From Bin34 sp963422415 (lineage in GTDB: Bacteria; Chloroflexota; Anaerolineae; Caldilineales; Caldilineaceae), in contig OY729430.1 of the NCBI GenBank assembly GCA_963422415.1, positions 2,356,001 through 2,420,000 of the forward strand: a stretch of DNA of 64,000 bases, given 5' to 3'. Of this stretch, positions 27,447 to 35,486 are shown piece after piece. Numbering within the stretch: the first letter of the stretch is position 1; each line of letters starts with the position of its first letter. The notes under the pieces were generated by a model. It saw only the letters and a list, made by a program, of their open reading frames with translations, searched no databases and was not told where the DNA came from. The position numbers and the translations under genes are program-made.

Positions 27447-28351
27447 AGGCGGGGACGAAGTCCCGCGTCGATTTGCCGAACGGGAGACCAATCGCTTCCT
27501 TCCACTTGGTGACCTGTACCTCTGCCGCCATCCCTAGGCGGCGGAAGTCCATGATCGTCCAGGATTCCCATACGGCAGATCTTGGTCAGGCGAGAATTCA
27601 GGACTGTGGCAATGGTCACCGGCTTGCTGCGTCCCACGTCGGGAAATGTGCAGGTCATGGGATTTACGCCGTGGGGGGAGAGGCCCTACCTCCGCAGCAT
27701 CAATATGGCAATGGGCAATCACACCAGTTGACTTGGGACATGATCCTGATGTCGTGACGCGTCAGTTGCGCCATTACGGAGCTGCCTTGCGGCCAGGTAG
27801 TCTCATCCATCTGCAATATCATATGTCCATGGCGATCTGGATGTTGGCCCTGGCGGCCGCCATGCGCCTTGTCTTGGAATGGACGGTGGTCCAAACTGCC
27901 TTCTAGGCCGTGGGACATCAGCGCTCTCAATGTGGGCTACGCTTCTACTGCTCTTGTCTGGCCGATTGGCCCCATTGACCTGTTCCCGGAATGGTTCGCA
28001 TTCTTTGGCCATCTGCTTCCTTTTGGGGCATTGTCGTAGGAGCATGCATGACGCTGGTCTTTCGGCACACTACTTTCGATTGCTGATTCTCGGCACCACC
28101 AGCTTCTGGTTGATACGGGTAGACAATATTTTCGTGCTGTTTGATTCCCTCTTTCAAACAGCCAAGTGACCGTGACCATCTACTCGATTTCATGAGGGTC
28201 TTACTTGCGTTCGTGATTCCGGAGGCTTGGGCGGTGACCAGCCGTCAGCCACAGTAAATTGTACGCAAGGCACCTGTGGTATAAAAAAAGGTCTTGGACA
28301 AGGGCCCTAGGTGGTATACGAGAAGATCGAATTGTTGAGGAGGATGTCATT
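27447..28351. other. Long intergenic stretch with no supported gene
   Basis: About 900 bases. Minus-strand 27658-27443 and plus-strand 27646-28180 contain partly protein-like, partly hydrophobic pieces broken by stops and frame changes (for example FWGIVVGACMTLVFR near 28021). They might be remnants of a membrane protein, but I recognise nothing. The last 90 bases are the leader of the binding lipoprotein gene. Confidence 0.4.
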
Positions 28352-29602
28352 ATGAAAGTTTCCATTTTGCAATTGAGCGTTCTGGCATGGATAGTCCTGC
28401 TGGCTGCGGCCTGTACCGTAACCCCGGCTCCCGCGATTACCGATGCGCTGGTCTGCACCGACGACATTCGGTGCGTGGCCGTGGAGGAAGGCGAACTGAT
28501 CAACATCGCCTCCATGATCGTGAATTCCGGTCCGGTCGCCTTCTTGGGTACCGACCAGATCGGAGCGATCGAGATCGCGGTTGCGGACTATGGCCCCATC
28601 CACGGGCACGAGATTGCGCTGCGCCAAGAGGACTCCCTGTGCAGTGCGGAAGGCGGTCAGACCGCGGCCCAGAAGGTGGCTGCCAACCCGAACATCATAG
28701 GTGTGCTGGGCACCGCCTGCTCCAGTGCCGCGACCGCGGCTCTGCCCATCATCTCGAAAGCGGGCCTGAGCATGATTTCTTCATCCAATACCTCGCCCAC
28801 ACTGACCGATCCCGATCGCGACGCCGGTGGGGTGTGGCAGCCTGGGTATTATCGGACCGCCCATAACGATCTGTTCCAAGGCAAGCTGGCGGCGGAATAT
28901 GCCTACAACGAACTGGGAGCGCGTACGGTAGCCACCGTCCATGACGGGAGTCCCTACGCATACAAGCTGCAGGAAGTGATGGCCATCGAGTTCACAAACT
29001 TGGGGGGTGCGGTCACCCACCAAGGCGCGGTCAATGTAGGCGACACGGACATGCGTCCCCTGCTGACCGAAGTTGCCTCGAGAGTGCCGGATCTGCTGTT
29101 CTTCCCCATATTCCAGCCGGAGGGCAATTTCATTGTCGTACAGTCAGAAGAAATTTCCGGTCTGGAGAACATGATCCTGATGGGAGCTGATGGCCTGTTT
29201 TCCCAGGATTTCCCTGGTAACACCGGAGTGGCGGCGGTCGACATGTATCTCACTGCTCCCAGCGTGCAAAACGAAGCCTACACTGAGCTCCTCCGAAAGT
29301 GGGCCGACTTGCATGGAGGCGGTCCGCCCTCGGCATTCCATGCCCATGCGTATGACGCCACCACCATGTTGCTGGATGCCATATCCGCGGTGGCCCAAGT
29401 CGACGCCAACGGCAATCTCCTGATCGGGTTGCAAGCCATTCGGGACTACCTGAACTCCGTGGAGGGGTTTGATGGCATAACCGGCACTCTGACATGTGGG
29501 ACCACGGGCGACTGCGCGACGGGCGAGGGACTGGCTGTCTTCCAGATCACCGAGGCCGAGCTGGAGGGCGAGTGGCCGCCAAAACTGGTGTTCCAACCCT
29601 AG
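28352..29602 (+). CDS. Branched-chain amino-acid-type ABC substrate-binding lipoprotein
   Basis: LivJ/LivK-family (periplasmic binding protein type 1) lipoprotein of 416 residues. The signal peptide ends in lipobox LAAAC near residue 21. The mature domain shows ADYGPIHGHEIALRQEDSLC, a GxAAAQKVAANPNIIGVLGTACSSA-type block and VDMYLTAPSV. Four cysteines in the mature part may form disulphides. ATG 28352 follows AGGAGG at nine bases; the upstream open frame is dismissed. It stands alone: no Liv permease or ATPase gene adjoins it, so it is an orphan receptor for a distant transporter. It is closed by a strong terminator. Ligand could be an amino acid, amide or other small anion. Confidence 0.88.
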   Translation: MKVSILQLSVLAWIVLLAAACTVTPAPAITDALVCTDDIRCVAVEEGELINIASMIVNSGPVAFLGTDQIGAIEIAVADYGPIHGHEIALRQEDSLCSAEGGQTAAQKVAANPNIIGVLGTACSSAATAALPIISKAGLSMISSSNTSPTLTDPDRDAGGVWQPGYYRTAHNDLFQGKLAAEYAYNELGARTVATVHDGSPYAYKLQEVMAIEFTNLGGAVTHQGAVNVGDTDMRPLLTEVASRVPDLLFFPIFQPEGNFIVVQSEEISGLENMILMGADGLFSQDFPGNTGVAAVDMYLTAPSVQNEAYTELLRKWADLHGGGPPSAFHAHAYDATTMLLDAISAVAQVDANGNLLIGLQAIRDYLNSVEGFDGITGTLTCGTTGDCATGEGLAVFQITEAELEGEWPPKLVFQP

Positions 29603-29643
29603 GCCGCGAAATGTCCGGCCTGCGAGGACTGGCGTAGACAGAG

Positions 29644-29673
29644 GGGCGTGGACACACCCACGCCCTTCTTTTT
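29644..29673 (+). terminator. Intrinsic terminator after the binding lipoprotein gene
   Basis: Stem GGGCGTGG/CCACGCCC (29644-29651 with 29658-29665), six-base loop, then TTCTTTTT. It lies about 40 bases after the stop and separates this gene from the lysine operon. Confidence 0.88.
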
Positions 29674-29759
29674 CTGCCAAGGAGAAGCCTTGAACTGCAA
29701 CGATGCCTCCAGAACCGCATTCCGACTTCAGGATATCGCCCATGGTGTGTAGGCATGAC

Positions 29760-29830
29760 CGGCAGCTTGTTCCAGATTGCCGAGGCCGCGCTAGAGGGCG
29801 AGTGTCACAGCCGGTGGTCCAACTCCAAGC
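29760..29830 (+). pseudogene. Degenerate copy of the 3' end of the binding lipoprotein gene
   Basis: Bases 29770-29804 match 29540-29574, the codons for FQITEAELEGEW near the lipoprotein C-terminus, at 31 of 35 positions by direct alignment. Weaker similarity continues to about 29830 over the final codons. The copy has no open frame of its own. It is a relic of a second lipoprotein gene or of a tandem duplication. Confidence 0.65.
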
Positions 29831-30013
29831 GGTCAGACCGCTTGCGTGTCTCCACAGACTTGAGCAGGGATCGCACTGTGGCTGAATTGTCAACGGTTCC
29901 GCTTGAGACCGCTGTTCACAAAGAGGAAAGGGCAGATCGAGGTAATCTGGACCCCCCAAGGCAGCGCCTGTAAAGATGGACATGGACCGGTGCAAGTGTG
30001 TTACCATGCTTGC

Positions 30014-30073
30014 ATGGTTGCAGTCAGGCCCAGCGGGTCGCCCTTTGTCAACAAGAACAAGTGCTCCCTATAG
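30014..30073 (+). CDS. Possible leader peptide (19 aa) of the lysine operon
   Basis: ATG at 30014 opens a 19-codon frame, MVAVRPSGSPFVNKNKCSL, ending at TAG 30071-30073. Its only lysine codons are the pair at 30053-30055 and 30059-30061, shortly before the stop, and the stop is 10 bases before the antiterminator arm. This geometry suits ribosome-stalling control. No good ribosome site is visible, and two lysine codons is a modest number, so translation is unproven. Confidence 0.35.
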   Translation: MVAVRPSGSPFVNKNKCSL

Positions 30074-30082
30074 GATTGCCTC

Positions 30083-30147
30083 GGGTCAGGAACGTTTGCC
30101 TCCGCGCAGACCTTGTTGCCGGCTGACCCAGCCGGTTTTGTTTTTTT
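30083..30147 (+). promoter_or_regulatory. Putative transcription attenuator of the lysine operon
   Basis: An intrinsic terminator (stem CCGGCT/AGCCGG at 30119-30124 and 30130-30135, loop GACCC, then TTTTGTTTTTTT to 30147) lies 40 bases before the lysS start and after the operon's own leader. GGGTCAG at 30083-30089 is exactly complementary to CTGACCC at 30123-30129, which is part of the terminator's left arm and loop. The two structures exclude each other, the hallmark of an attenuator. Confidence 0.6.
30119..30147 (+). terminator. Terminator hairpin inside the lysS leader
   Basis: Six GC-rich pairs with a five-base loop, followed by a T-rich run of twelve with one G. It lies upstream of the gene, not after one, so it should act as a conditional terminator. 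Confidence 0.75.
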
Positions 30148-30186
30148 CTGGGACTTTTCTTTCAGTATGCAGCAAGGGGACCCGCG

Positions 30187-31338
30187 GTGAGTGTCCAGCA
30201 GTTTGCCATCATCGAATCGACTCTGAGGGAGGGCGAGCAATTTGCCAATGCATTCTTCACCCAGCAGCAGAAGGGAGAGATCGCCAAGCGGCTGGATGCA
30301 TTCGGGGTTGAATATCTGGAACTGACCTCTCCGGCAGCCTATCCGCAGAGTCGCAAGGACATTGAATTCATCTGTGGCCTAGGGCTGGGGGCGAAAATCC
30401 TGACCCACACGCGATGCCATATGGACGATGCCCGTTTGGCCATCGAAACCGGAGTGGATGGGATTGACATCCTGTTTGGCACCAGCAGCATCCTGCGGGA
30501 ATTTTCCCACGGCAAGGACATCCAGGCGATTATCGAAAGTGCCCAGGACGTGATTCGCTATATCCAGTCCTTCGGGCTGGAGGTGAGATTCAGCAGCGAA
30601 GACAGCTTTCGGAGTGAACTGGTGGATCTGCTCACTGTCTACCGGGCGGTGGATGCCTTGGGCGTGGATCGCGTCGGCATTGCAGATACGGTGGGCGTAG
30701 CCCGGCCCCGGGAAGTGTACGAACTGGTCAGCGTGCTGCGATCCATGGTCAATTGCGACATCGAATTTCATGGTCACAACGACACCGGCTGTGCCATAGC
30801 CAACTCGTACTGTGCCATGGAGGCCGGTGTGACTCACGTGGATACCTCCGTGCTGGGCATCGGGGAACGAAATGGCATTACTCCGCTGGGAGGCCTGATT
30901 GCACGCCTGTATGCCGAGGATCCCGCCTTGATCAACGACAAGTATGATTTGCCGCGGCTAGTGGAAATCGACAGTTACGTAGCGGACATTGTGGAAGTCA
31001 GTGTGCCTTTCAGCAATTACATTACTGGTGCCACGGCTTTCACCCACAAGGCCGGCCTTCACGCCAAGGCCATGATCAACAGCCCGAAAACCTATGAAAT
31101 CCTGGATCCCAAGGACTTCGGACTGCAGAGGTACATCGATATTACCAACCGCTTGGTGGGCTGGAACGGCATCAAGGAGCGGGCTAGTCAACTTAATCTG
31201 CAACTCTCGGAGGAGGAAATCAAGGCGGTTACGAAACGCGTCAAGGATCTGAGCTATCAAATGAAGGTTAGTCTGGAAGACGTAGATCAGTTGCTGAAAG
31301 ATGCCGCCCACTTGGGTCAGCAAAGCTGGGCTGCATAG
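30187..31338 (+). CDS. lysS: Homocitrate synthase
   Basis: First enzyme of the alpha-aminoadipate route: condenses acetyl-CoA with 2-oxoglutarate to homocitrate. The 383-residue product has the DRE-TIM start IIESTLREGEQFANAFF (residues 8-24), the metal-binding EFHGHNDTGCAIANS block and LGIGERNGITPLGG, and fits the Thermus-type homocitrate synthase better than isopropylmalate synthase. It lacks the long regulatory C-terminal domain of LeuA. GTG 30187 follows AAGGGG. It is the first gene of lysS-lysT-lysU-lysW-lysX-lysY and follows a putative attenuator. Confidence 0.92.
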   Translation: MSVQQFAIIESTLREGEQFANAFFTQQQKGEIAKRLDAFGVEYLELTSPAAYPQSRKDIEFICGLGLGAKILTHTRCHMDDARLAIETGVDGIDILFGTSSILREFSHGKDIQAIIESAQDVIRYIQSFGLEVRFSSEDSFRSELVDLLTVYRAVDALGVDRVGIADTVGVARPREVYELVSVLRSMVNCDIEFHGHNDTGCAIANSYCAMEAGVTHVDTSVLGIGERNGITPLGGLIARLYAEDPALINDKYDLPRLVEIDSYVADIVEVSVPFSNYITGATAFTHKAGLHAKAMINSPKTYEILDPKDFGLQRYIDITNRLVGWNGIKERASQLNLQLSEEEIKAVTKRVKDLSYQMKVSLEDVDQLLKDAAHLGQQSWAA

Positions 31339-31356
31339 CAAGAGAACAGGGAAATC

Positions 31357-32685
31357 ATGTTGAACCCCATGCTGCCGGGACAAACCTTTGCCCAGAAGGC
31401 CTTGGCGCGGGCCGCCGGGCGGGACCATGTCCAGGTGGGAGAAATTCTGGACGTCACGCCCGATATCATCCTGAGCCATGACAATACGGCGGCGATTCGC
31501 CGCGTGTGGGCCGAGTTCGGTCAGAAACGGATCCTGAATCCGAACAAACTGGCCATCACCTTGGATCACGCCGTACCTGCCCCCACTCCGGTCCATGCCC
31601 AGAATCACAAGGAAATCAGGGCTTTTGTCCAAGAACAGGGAATTGGTCATTTTTTTGACGCGGGACGAGGCATCTGCCATCAGGTACTCTCCGAGGAGGT
31701 CGTGGTGCGACCAGGCCAGGTAATCTTGGGGGCCGATTCCCACACCCCGCACTTCGGCTGGCTAGGCGCTTTTGGAGCCGGTATCGGACGCAGTGAAGTG
31801 GCGGTGTTGTGGGCCCAAGGTACTCTGTGGCTCAAGGTGCCCGGTACCATTCGCATTCATTTGACGGGACATATGCCTCCGGGGGTGACTGCCAAGGACT
31901 TCGCGTTACGGGTGATTGGTGATCTGGGATCGGATGGCGGCATATACCGGTCGGTGGAATTTACGGGTGACACGATTCAGGCCATGAGCATTGATTCACG
32001 ATGTGTACTGCCCAACATGATGGCGGAATTCGGTGCCAAGAACTCTTTTGTCAGTCCCGACGAGATCACTTTGGACTACTGCACCACCCGCTTGACCCGA
32101 CGGCTGCATGGACTGGATGCTACACCCGACCAAAGCCAACAGGTACGGGAAGAGCTGAGGGCCGGTTGCCTGTACCCGGATGGCGACTGCGAATTGGAGG
32201 CCGAGCACCATTACCAGACCACAGAGCTGGAGCCGTATGTAGCCTGTCCCCACCATGTGGACAATGTGACGCCAGTGTCAGAGCTGTCGGGGATACGGGT
32301 GGATCAGGCCTTCATCGGTACGTGCACCAATGGGCGTCTGGAAGACATTGCGGCGGCGGCGGAGATTCTGGCCGGCAGAACCATGGCCCAGCACGTCCGG
32401 CTGCTGATCATTCCCGCATCGAGTCAGGTGCTCCAGGAAAGCATACGACTGGGGTATGTCAATACACTGGTCAGCGCCGGAGCCATGCTCGGTGTGCCGG
32501 GTTGCGGCCCATGTATGGGAAATCATCTGGGAATTCCTGCACCAGGCGAGGTGACCATTTCCAGTGCCAACCGCAACTTCCAGGGCCGCATGGGTACACC
32601 GGAAGCGGACATTTATCTCAGCAGCCCTGCCGTGGTGGCGGCCAGCGCCGTGACAGGTTACATTACGGATCCAAAGGAGCTTTGA
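31357..32685 (+). CDS. lysT: Homoaconitase large subunit
   Basis: Catalytic Fe-S subunit that, with LysU, isomerises homocitrate through homoaconitate to homoisocitrate. The 442-residue product has the aconitase-family active-site phrase ILGADSHTPHFGWLGAFGAG and three cluster cysteines: Cys323 in FIGTCTNGRLED, then Cys383 and Cys386 in GCGPCMGNHLG. It resembles LeuC, but the position between homocitrate synthase and the LysW genes argues for homoaconitase. A dual role in leucine synthesis cannot be excluded. Separated from lysS by 18 bases. Confidence 0.9.
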   Translation: MLNPMLPGQTFAQKALARAAGRDHVQVGEILDVTPDIILSHDNTAAIRRVWAEFGQKRILNPNKLAITLDHAVPAPTPVHAQNHKEIRAFVQEQGIGHFFDAGRGICHQVLSEEVVVRPGQVILGADSHTPHFGWLGAFGAGIGRSEVAVLWAQGTLWLKVPGTIRIHLTGHMPPGVTAKDFALRVIGDLGSDGGIYRSVEFTGDTIQAMSIDSRCVLPNMMAEFGAKNSFVSPDEITLDYCTTRLTRRLHGLDATPDQSQQVREELRAGCLYPDGDCELEAEHHYQTTELEPYVACPHHVDNVTPVSELSGIRVDQAFIGTCTNGRLEDIAAAAEILAGRTMAQHVRLLIIPASSQVLQESIRLGYVNTLVSAGAMLGVPGCGPCMGNHLGIPAPGEVTISSANRNFQGRMGTPEADIYLSSPAVVAASAVTGYITDPKEL

Positions 32686-32688
32686 CCC

Positions 32689-33198
32689 GTGGCCCAACCG
32701 ATTACAGGCAGGATCTGGATTTTCGGAGACAACGTCAACACGGATGTGATATTTCCTGGAAAGTACACGTATACCTTGAAGGAGCCTGCGGAAATCGCGG
32801 CCCATGCCCTAGAAGATCTGCAGCCTGATTTTGCTTCGCAGGTGCAGGTGCAGGACATGATTGTGGCAGGATCAAACTGGGGTTGCGGATCCAGTCGTGA
32901 GCAAGCGGTCACCTGTCTGACATATGCAGGAGTGAGAGCCATTGTGGCTCGTAGCTTCAGCCGCATCTACTATCGCAATGCTTTGAACAACGGCCTGCTG
33001 GCCATCGAGTGCCCGGAATTCGTGGACTTGGCCCAACCCGCGTTGCGCGCCACGATCTCCTTGGAGAACTCCACCATTACTCTGGAAGGGACGATCAAAC
33101 CGGTCTCCTTCAAGCCCTTCAGCCCGGATGTAATCCGCATTCTGGAAGCAGGCGGACTGGTCTCCTTTGTGAAGCGGAAACTGAATCAAGAGCCATAA
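32689..33198 (+). CDS. lysU: Homoaconitase small subunit
   Basis: Swivel-domain partner of LysT, 169 residues, the usual length. It shows GDNVNTDVIFPGKYTY near the N-terminus and the substrate-binding loop GSNWGCGSSREQA near 62-74, followed by ARSFSRIYYRNALNNGL. Start is GTG 32689, three bases after the lysT stop, with AGGAG about ten bases upstream inside the lysT end. The HacB-type loop decides substrate chain length, but I did not try to read specificity from it. Confidence 0.92.
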   Translation: MAQPITGRIWIFGDNVNTDVIFPGKYTYTLKEPAEIAAHALEDLQPDFASQVQVQDMIVAGSNWGCGSSREQAVTCLTYAGVRAIVARSFSRIYYRNALNNGLLAIECPEFVDLAQPALRATISLENSTITLEGTIKPVSFKPFSPDVIRILEAGGLVSFVKRKLNQEP

Positions 33199-33232
33199 GG
33201 CAAATTGCCCAAGTCTCGGAGGAAAGGAATCC

Positions 33233-33424
33233 ATGGATGTCAACATGTCGCTGGCCAGTGGCGCCGTCAGTTGTCTACACTGCGGAGGCAGGATCGAGTT
33301 GGAAGATGTCATGATCAACGAGGTGATCGAGTGTGATGCCTGTGCCGCCGAGTTTGAGGTTGTCAGGCTGGATCCATTGGAACTGGAACAGTTGGACGAG
33401 GACGAGGAAGACTACGGAGAGTAG
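33233..33424 (+). CDS. lysW: LysW amino-group carrier protein
   Basis: Small acidic carrier whose C-terminal glutamate gamma-carboxyl is joined to the amino group of aminoadipate (or glutamate) during lysine/arginine synthesis, protecting and carrying the intermediate. The 63-residue product has a zinc ribbon with Cys14/Cys17 and Cys34/Cys37 and a strongly acidic tail ending EEDYGE. Most LysW proteins end EDWGE, so tryptophan is replaced by tyrosine. ATG 33233 has GGAGG and AAGGA upstream; an internal ATG at 33245 would give a 59-residue form closer to the usual 54. It lies between lysU and lysX. Confidence 0.95.
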   Translation: MDVNMSLASGAVSCLHCGGRIELEDVMINEVIECDACAAEFEVVRLDPLELEQLDEDEEDYGE

Positions 33425-33461
33425 CCCAATCGGAAGGCAGAAGGGAAAAGGAACACGGTTC

Positions 33462-34328
33462 ATGCGCGTGGGGATATTGGTCAGTCGCATTCGATCCGAG
33501 GAAAAGCTGCTGCTGGCGGCGTTTGAGTCATTATCGACTCCCTTTGATCTAATCGACGATCGCAAGTTGACATTTCAGATCGCACCCGGAGTTTTGGCGC
33601 AACCGCAGGATCTCACGGCCTATGACGCTGTCCTGATGCGCAGTGTCTCTCAGAGTCGCACCCTGAACAGCCTGTATGCGTTGGAAGCCGTGGGGGTTAG
33701 AACTGTCAATTCCCGCCAAGTCGTCGAGACCTGCGGCGACAAAATCCTGACTACGTTGGCTTTGTCCAGACAGGGTGTGCCATCCCCGCGCACGGCCGTG
33801 GCCTTCACCACGGAAACCGCTCTGGAGGCCATTGAGGCTATGGGGTACCCCGTGGTACTGAAACCCGCGGTGGGGTCATGGGGGCGTCTCCTCAGCAAAG
33901 TCAACGATCGGGAGGCGGCGGAAGCCATACTGGAACACAAGGAAGTGCTGGGCTCCTATCAGCATCAGATCCACTACATTCAGGAGTACATTGCCAAGCC
34001 TATGCGGGATATTCGTGCCTTTGTGGTCGGTGACGAAACCCTCTGCGCTATTTACCGAGATTCCCTGCACTGGATTACCAACACGGCCCGTGGTGGCGCG
34101 TCCAGCAACTGCCCCGTGACGCCGGAACTCGAGACAATCTGTCTCCAGGCAGCTCAAGCTGTGGGGGGCGGCATAGTCGCCATTGATGTGCTAGAAGACC
34201 AAGAGGGGCGCCTCTTGGTCAACGAGGTCAACCACACCATGGAATTCCGCAACAGCATTCAACCGACGGGCGTGGACATTCCAGGTTGCATAGCCGAATA
34301 TGTCCTGCGTTTCGCGCAAGGCGGTTGA
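33462..34328 (+). CDS. lysX: LysW-alpha-aminoadipate ligase (ATP-grasp)
   Basis: RimK-like ATP-grasp ligase that attaches aminoadipate (or glutamate in ArgX-type enzymes) to the C-terminal glutamate of LysW. The 288-residue product starts MRVGILVSRIRSEEKLL. ATP-grasp marks are YPVVLKPAVGSWGRLLSKV, IQEYIAKPMRDIRAFVVGD and VNEVNHTMEFRNS near the C-terminus. The frame is open into lysW, but ATG 33462 matches the family start and has AAGGA ten bases upstream. Whether it prefers aminoadipate, glutamate or both cannot be settled by eye; the homocitrate genes upstream favour lysine. Confidence 0.93.
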   Translation: MRVGILVSRIRSEEKLLLAAFESLSTPFDLIDDRKLTFQIAPGVLAQPQDLTAYDAVLMRSVSQSRTLNSLYALEAVGVRTVNSRQVVETCGDKILTTLALSRQGVPSPRTAVAFTTETALEAIEAMGYPVVLKPAVGSWGRLLSKVNDREAAEAILEHKEVLGSYQHQIHYIQEYIAKPMRDIRAFVVGDETLCAIYRDSLHWITNTARGGASSNCPVTPELETICLQAAQAVGGGIVAIDVLEDQEGRLLVNEVNHTMEFRNSIQPTGVDIPGCIAEYVLRFAQGG

Positions 34329-34417
34329 AGGGCTGGTTTGCGTGGATTCCCGGCCCCGCGGGGTCAGAGGCAACGAAGAGGGAATCTTGGCGAACTACAA
34401 TGGCAAGGAAACACAGC

Positions 34418-35473
34418 ATGTCTCGCAGGATAAGGGCAGCCATTGTGGGAGCCTCCGGCTACGTCGGAGGAGAGTTGATGCGGCTCCTGCTGCAGCACCC
34501 GGGCCTTGATTTGCGGCAGGCCACCAGCGAAAGACACAAGGGCTCGTACGTTCACCTCCTGCATCCCAACTTGCGGGATTGCACCCGCTTGAAGTTTCGC
34601 AGCGTGGAAGACTTGGAACCGACGGATATCCTCTTTCTGTGCTTGCCCCATGGAGCCGCCATGCAGCGGATCGGCTCGTTTCAGCCCTTGACCGAATATC
34701 TTGTGGACTGCAGCGCGGACTTCAGACTGGACAGCGCTGCCATGTACAGGCGTTGGTATGGTCGCGAACACGTCGCCCCCCAACTCCTGGAGAATTTTGT
34801 ATATGGTCTTCCCGAAATTAATCGAGAACGCATCAAGGGGGCCAAGCTGCTGACGGGAGTGGGGTGCAACGCCACTGCCATTACACTGTCTGTACTGCCT
34901 CTCTTCAAGGCCGGTCTGCCTTTTGCCCGTTCTGATGTCATCTGCGAAGTCAAGGTCGGCAGCAGTGAAGCCGGCAACAAGGCCAGCACCGGCTCTCACC
35001 ATCCGGTGAGAGCCCAGGCCATGCGCAGCTTCGCCCCGGTGGGGCACCGCCACACAGCGGAAGTGATACAGGCGTTGGTGCCGTGGACCCCGTCTCTGGA
35101 TCTTCACATGAGTGCCACTGCCATTGACAACGTGCGCGGGGCCTTGGCAACCTCCCATGTGTTTCTGGATTCCGCTGTGCAAGAGAAAGATCTCTGGCAG
35201 GCCTATCGTCAGACTTATGGAGCGGAACCCTTTGTGCGGATGGTAAAAGGGACAAAGGGACTGTACAGGCTGCCAGAACCCAAGATTCTGGCGGGCAGCA
35301 ACTTTGCCGACGTGGGTTTCGCCTGGGATCAAGATACCGGCAGAGTGGTGGCGCTCTGTGCCTTGGACAACCTGATGAAAGGAGCCGCCGGCACGGCTCT
35401 GCAAGCCGTAAACATCATGCTGGACTGGGATGAAACCACGGGACTGTCTTTCCCTGGACTTCATCCCATCTGA
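34418..35473 (+). CDS. lysY: LysW-aminoadipyl-6-phosphate reductase (ArgC family)
   Basis: NADPH-dependent reductase turning the LysW-bound acyl phosphate into the semialdehyde. The 351-residue product has the dinucleotide site AAIVGASGYVGGELMRLLL near residues 6-24, the catalytic Cys150 in TGVGCNATAI and the late AGTALQAVN block. ATG 34418 has AAGGAA eight bases upstream and is preferred to the ATG six codons earlier. It is the last gene of the plus-strand lysine operon and converges on the diesterase gene, 13 bases away. The kinase before it and the aminotransferase after it in the pathway are on the opposite strand. Confidence 0.92.
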   Translation: MSRRIRAAIVGASGYVGGELMRLLLQHPGLDLRQATSERHKGSYVHLLHPNLRDCTRLKFRSVEDLEPTDILFLCLPHGAAMQRIGSFQPLTEYLVDCSADFRLDSAAMYRRWYGREHVAPQLLENFVYGLPEINRERIKGAKLLTGVGCNATAITLSVLPLFKAGLPFARSDVICEVKVGSSEAGNKASTGSHHPVRAQAMRSFAPVGHRHTAEVIQALVPWTPSLDLHMSATAIDNVRGALATSHVFLDSAVQEKDLWQAYRQTYGAEPFVRMVKGTKGLYRLPEPKILAGSNFADVGFAWDQDTGRVVALCALDNLMKGAAGTALQAVNIMLDWDETTGLSFPGLHPI

Positions 35474-35486
35474 TCGACCCGCAAAG

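Noticed and set aside
30170..30186. T-box-like bases AAGGGGACCCGCGG before lysS
   Set aside because: Only loosely like the T-box core, and located after the terminator instead of before it; no stem I specifier region found.
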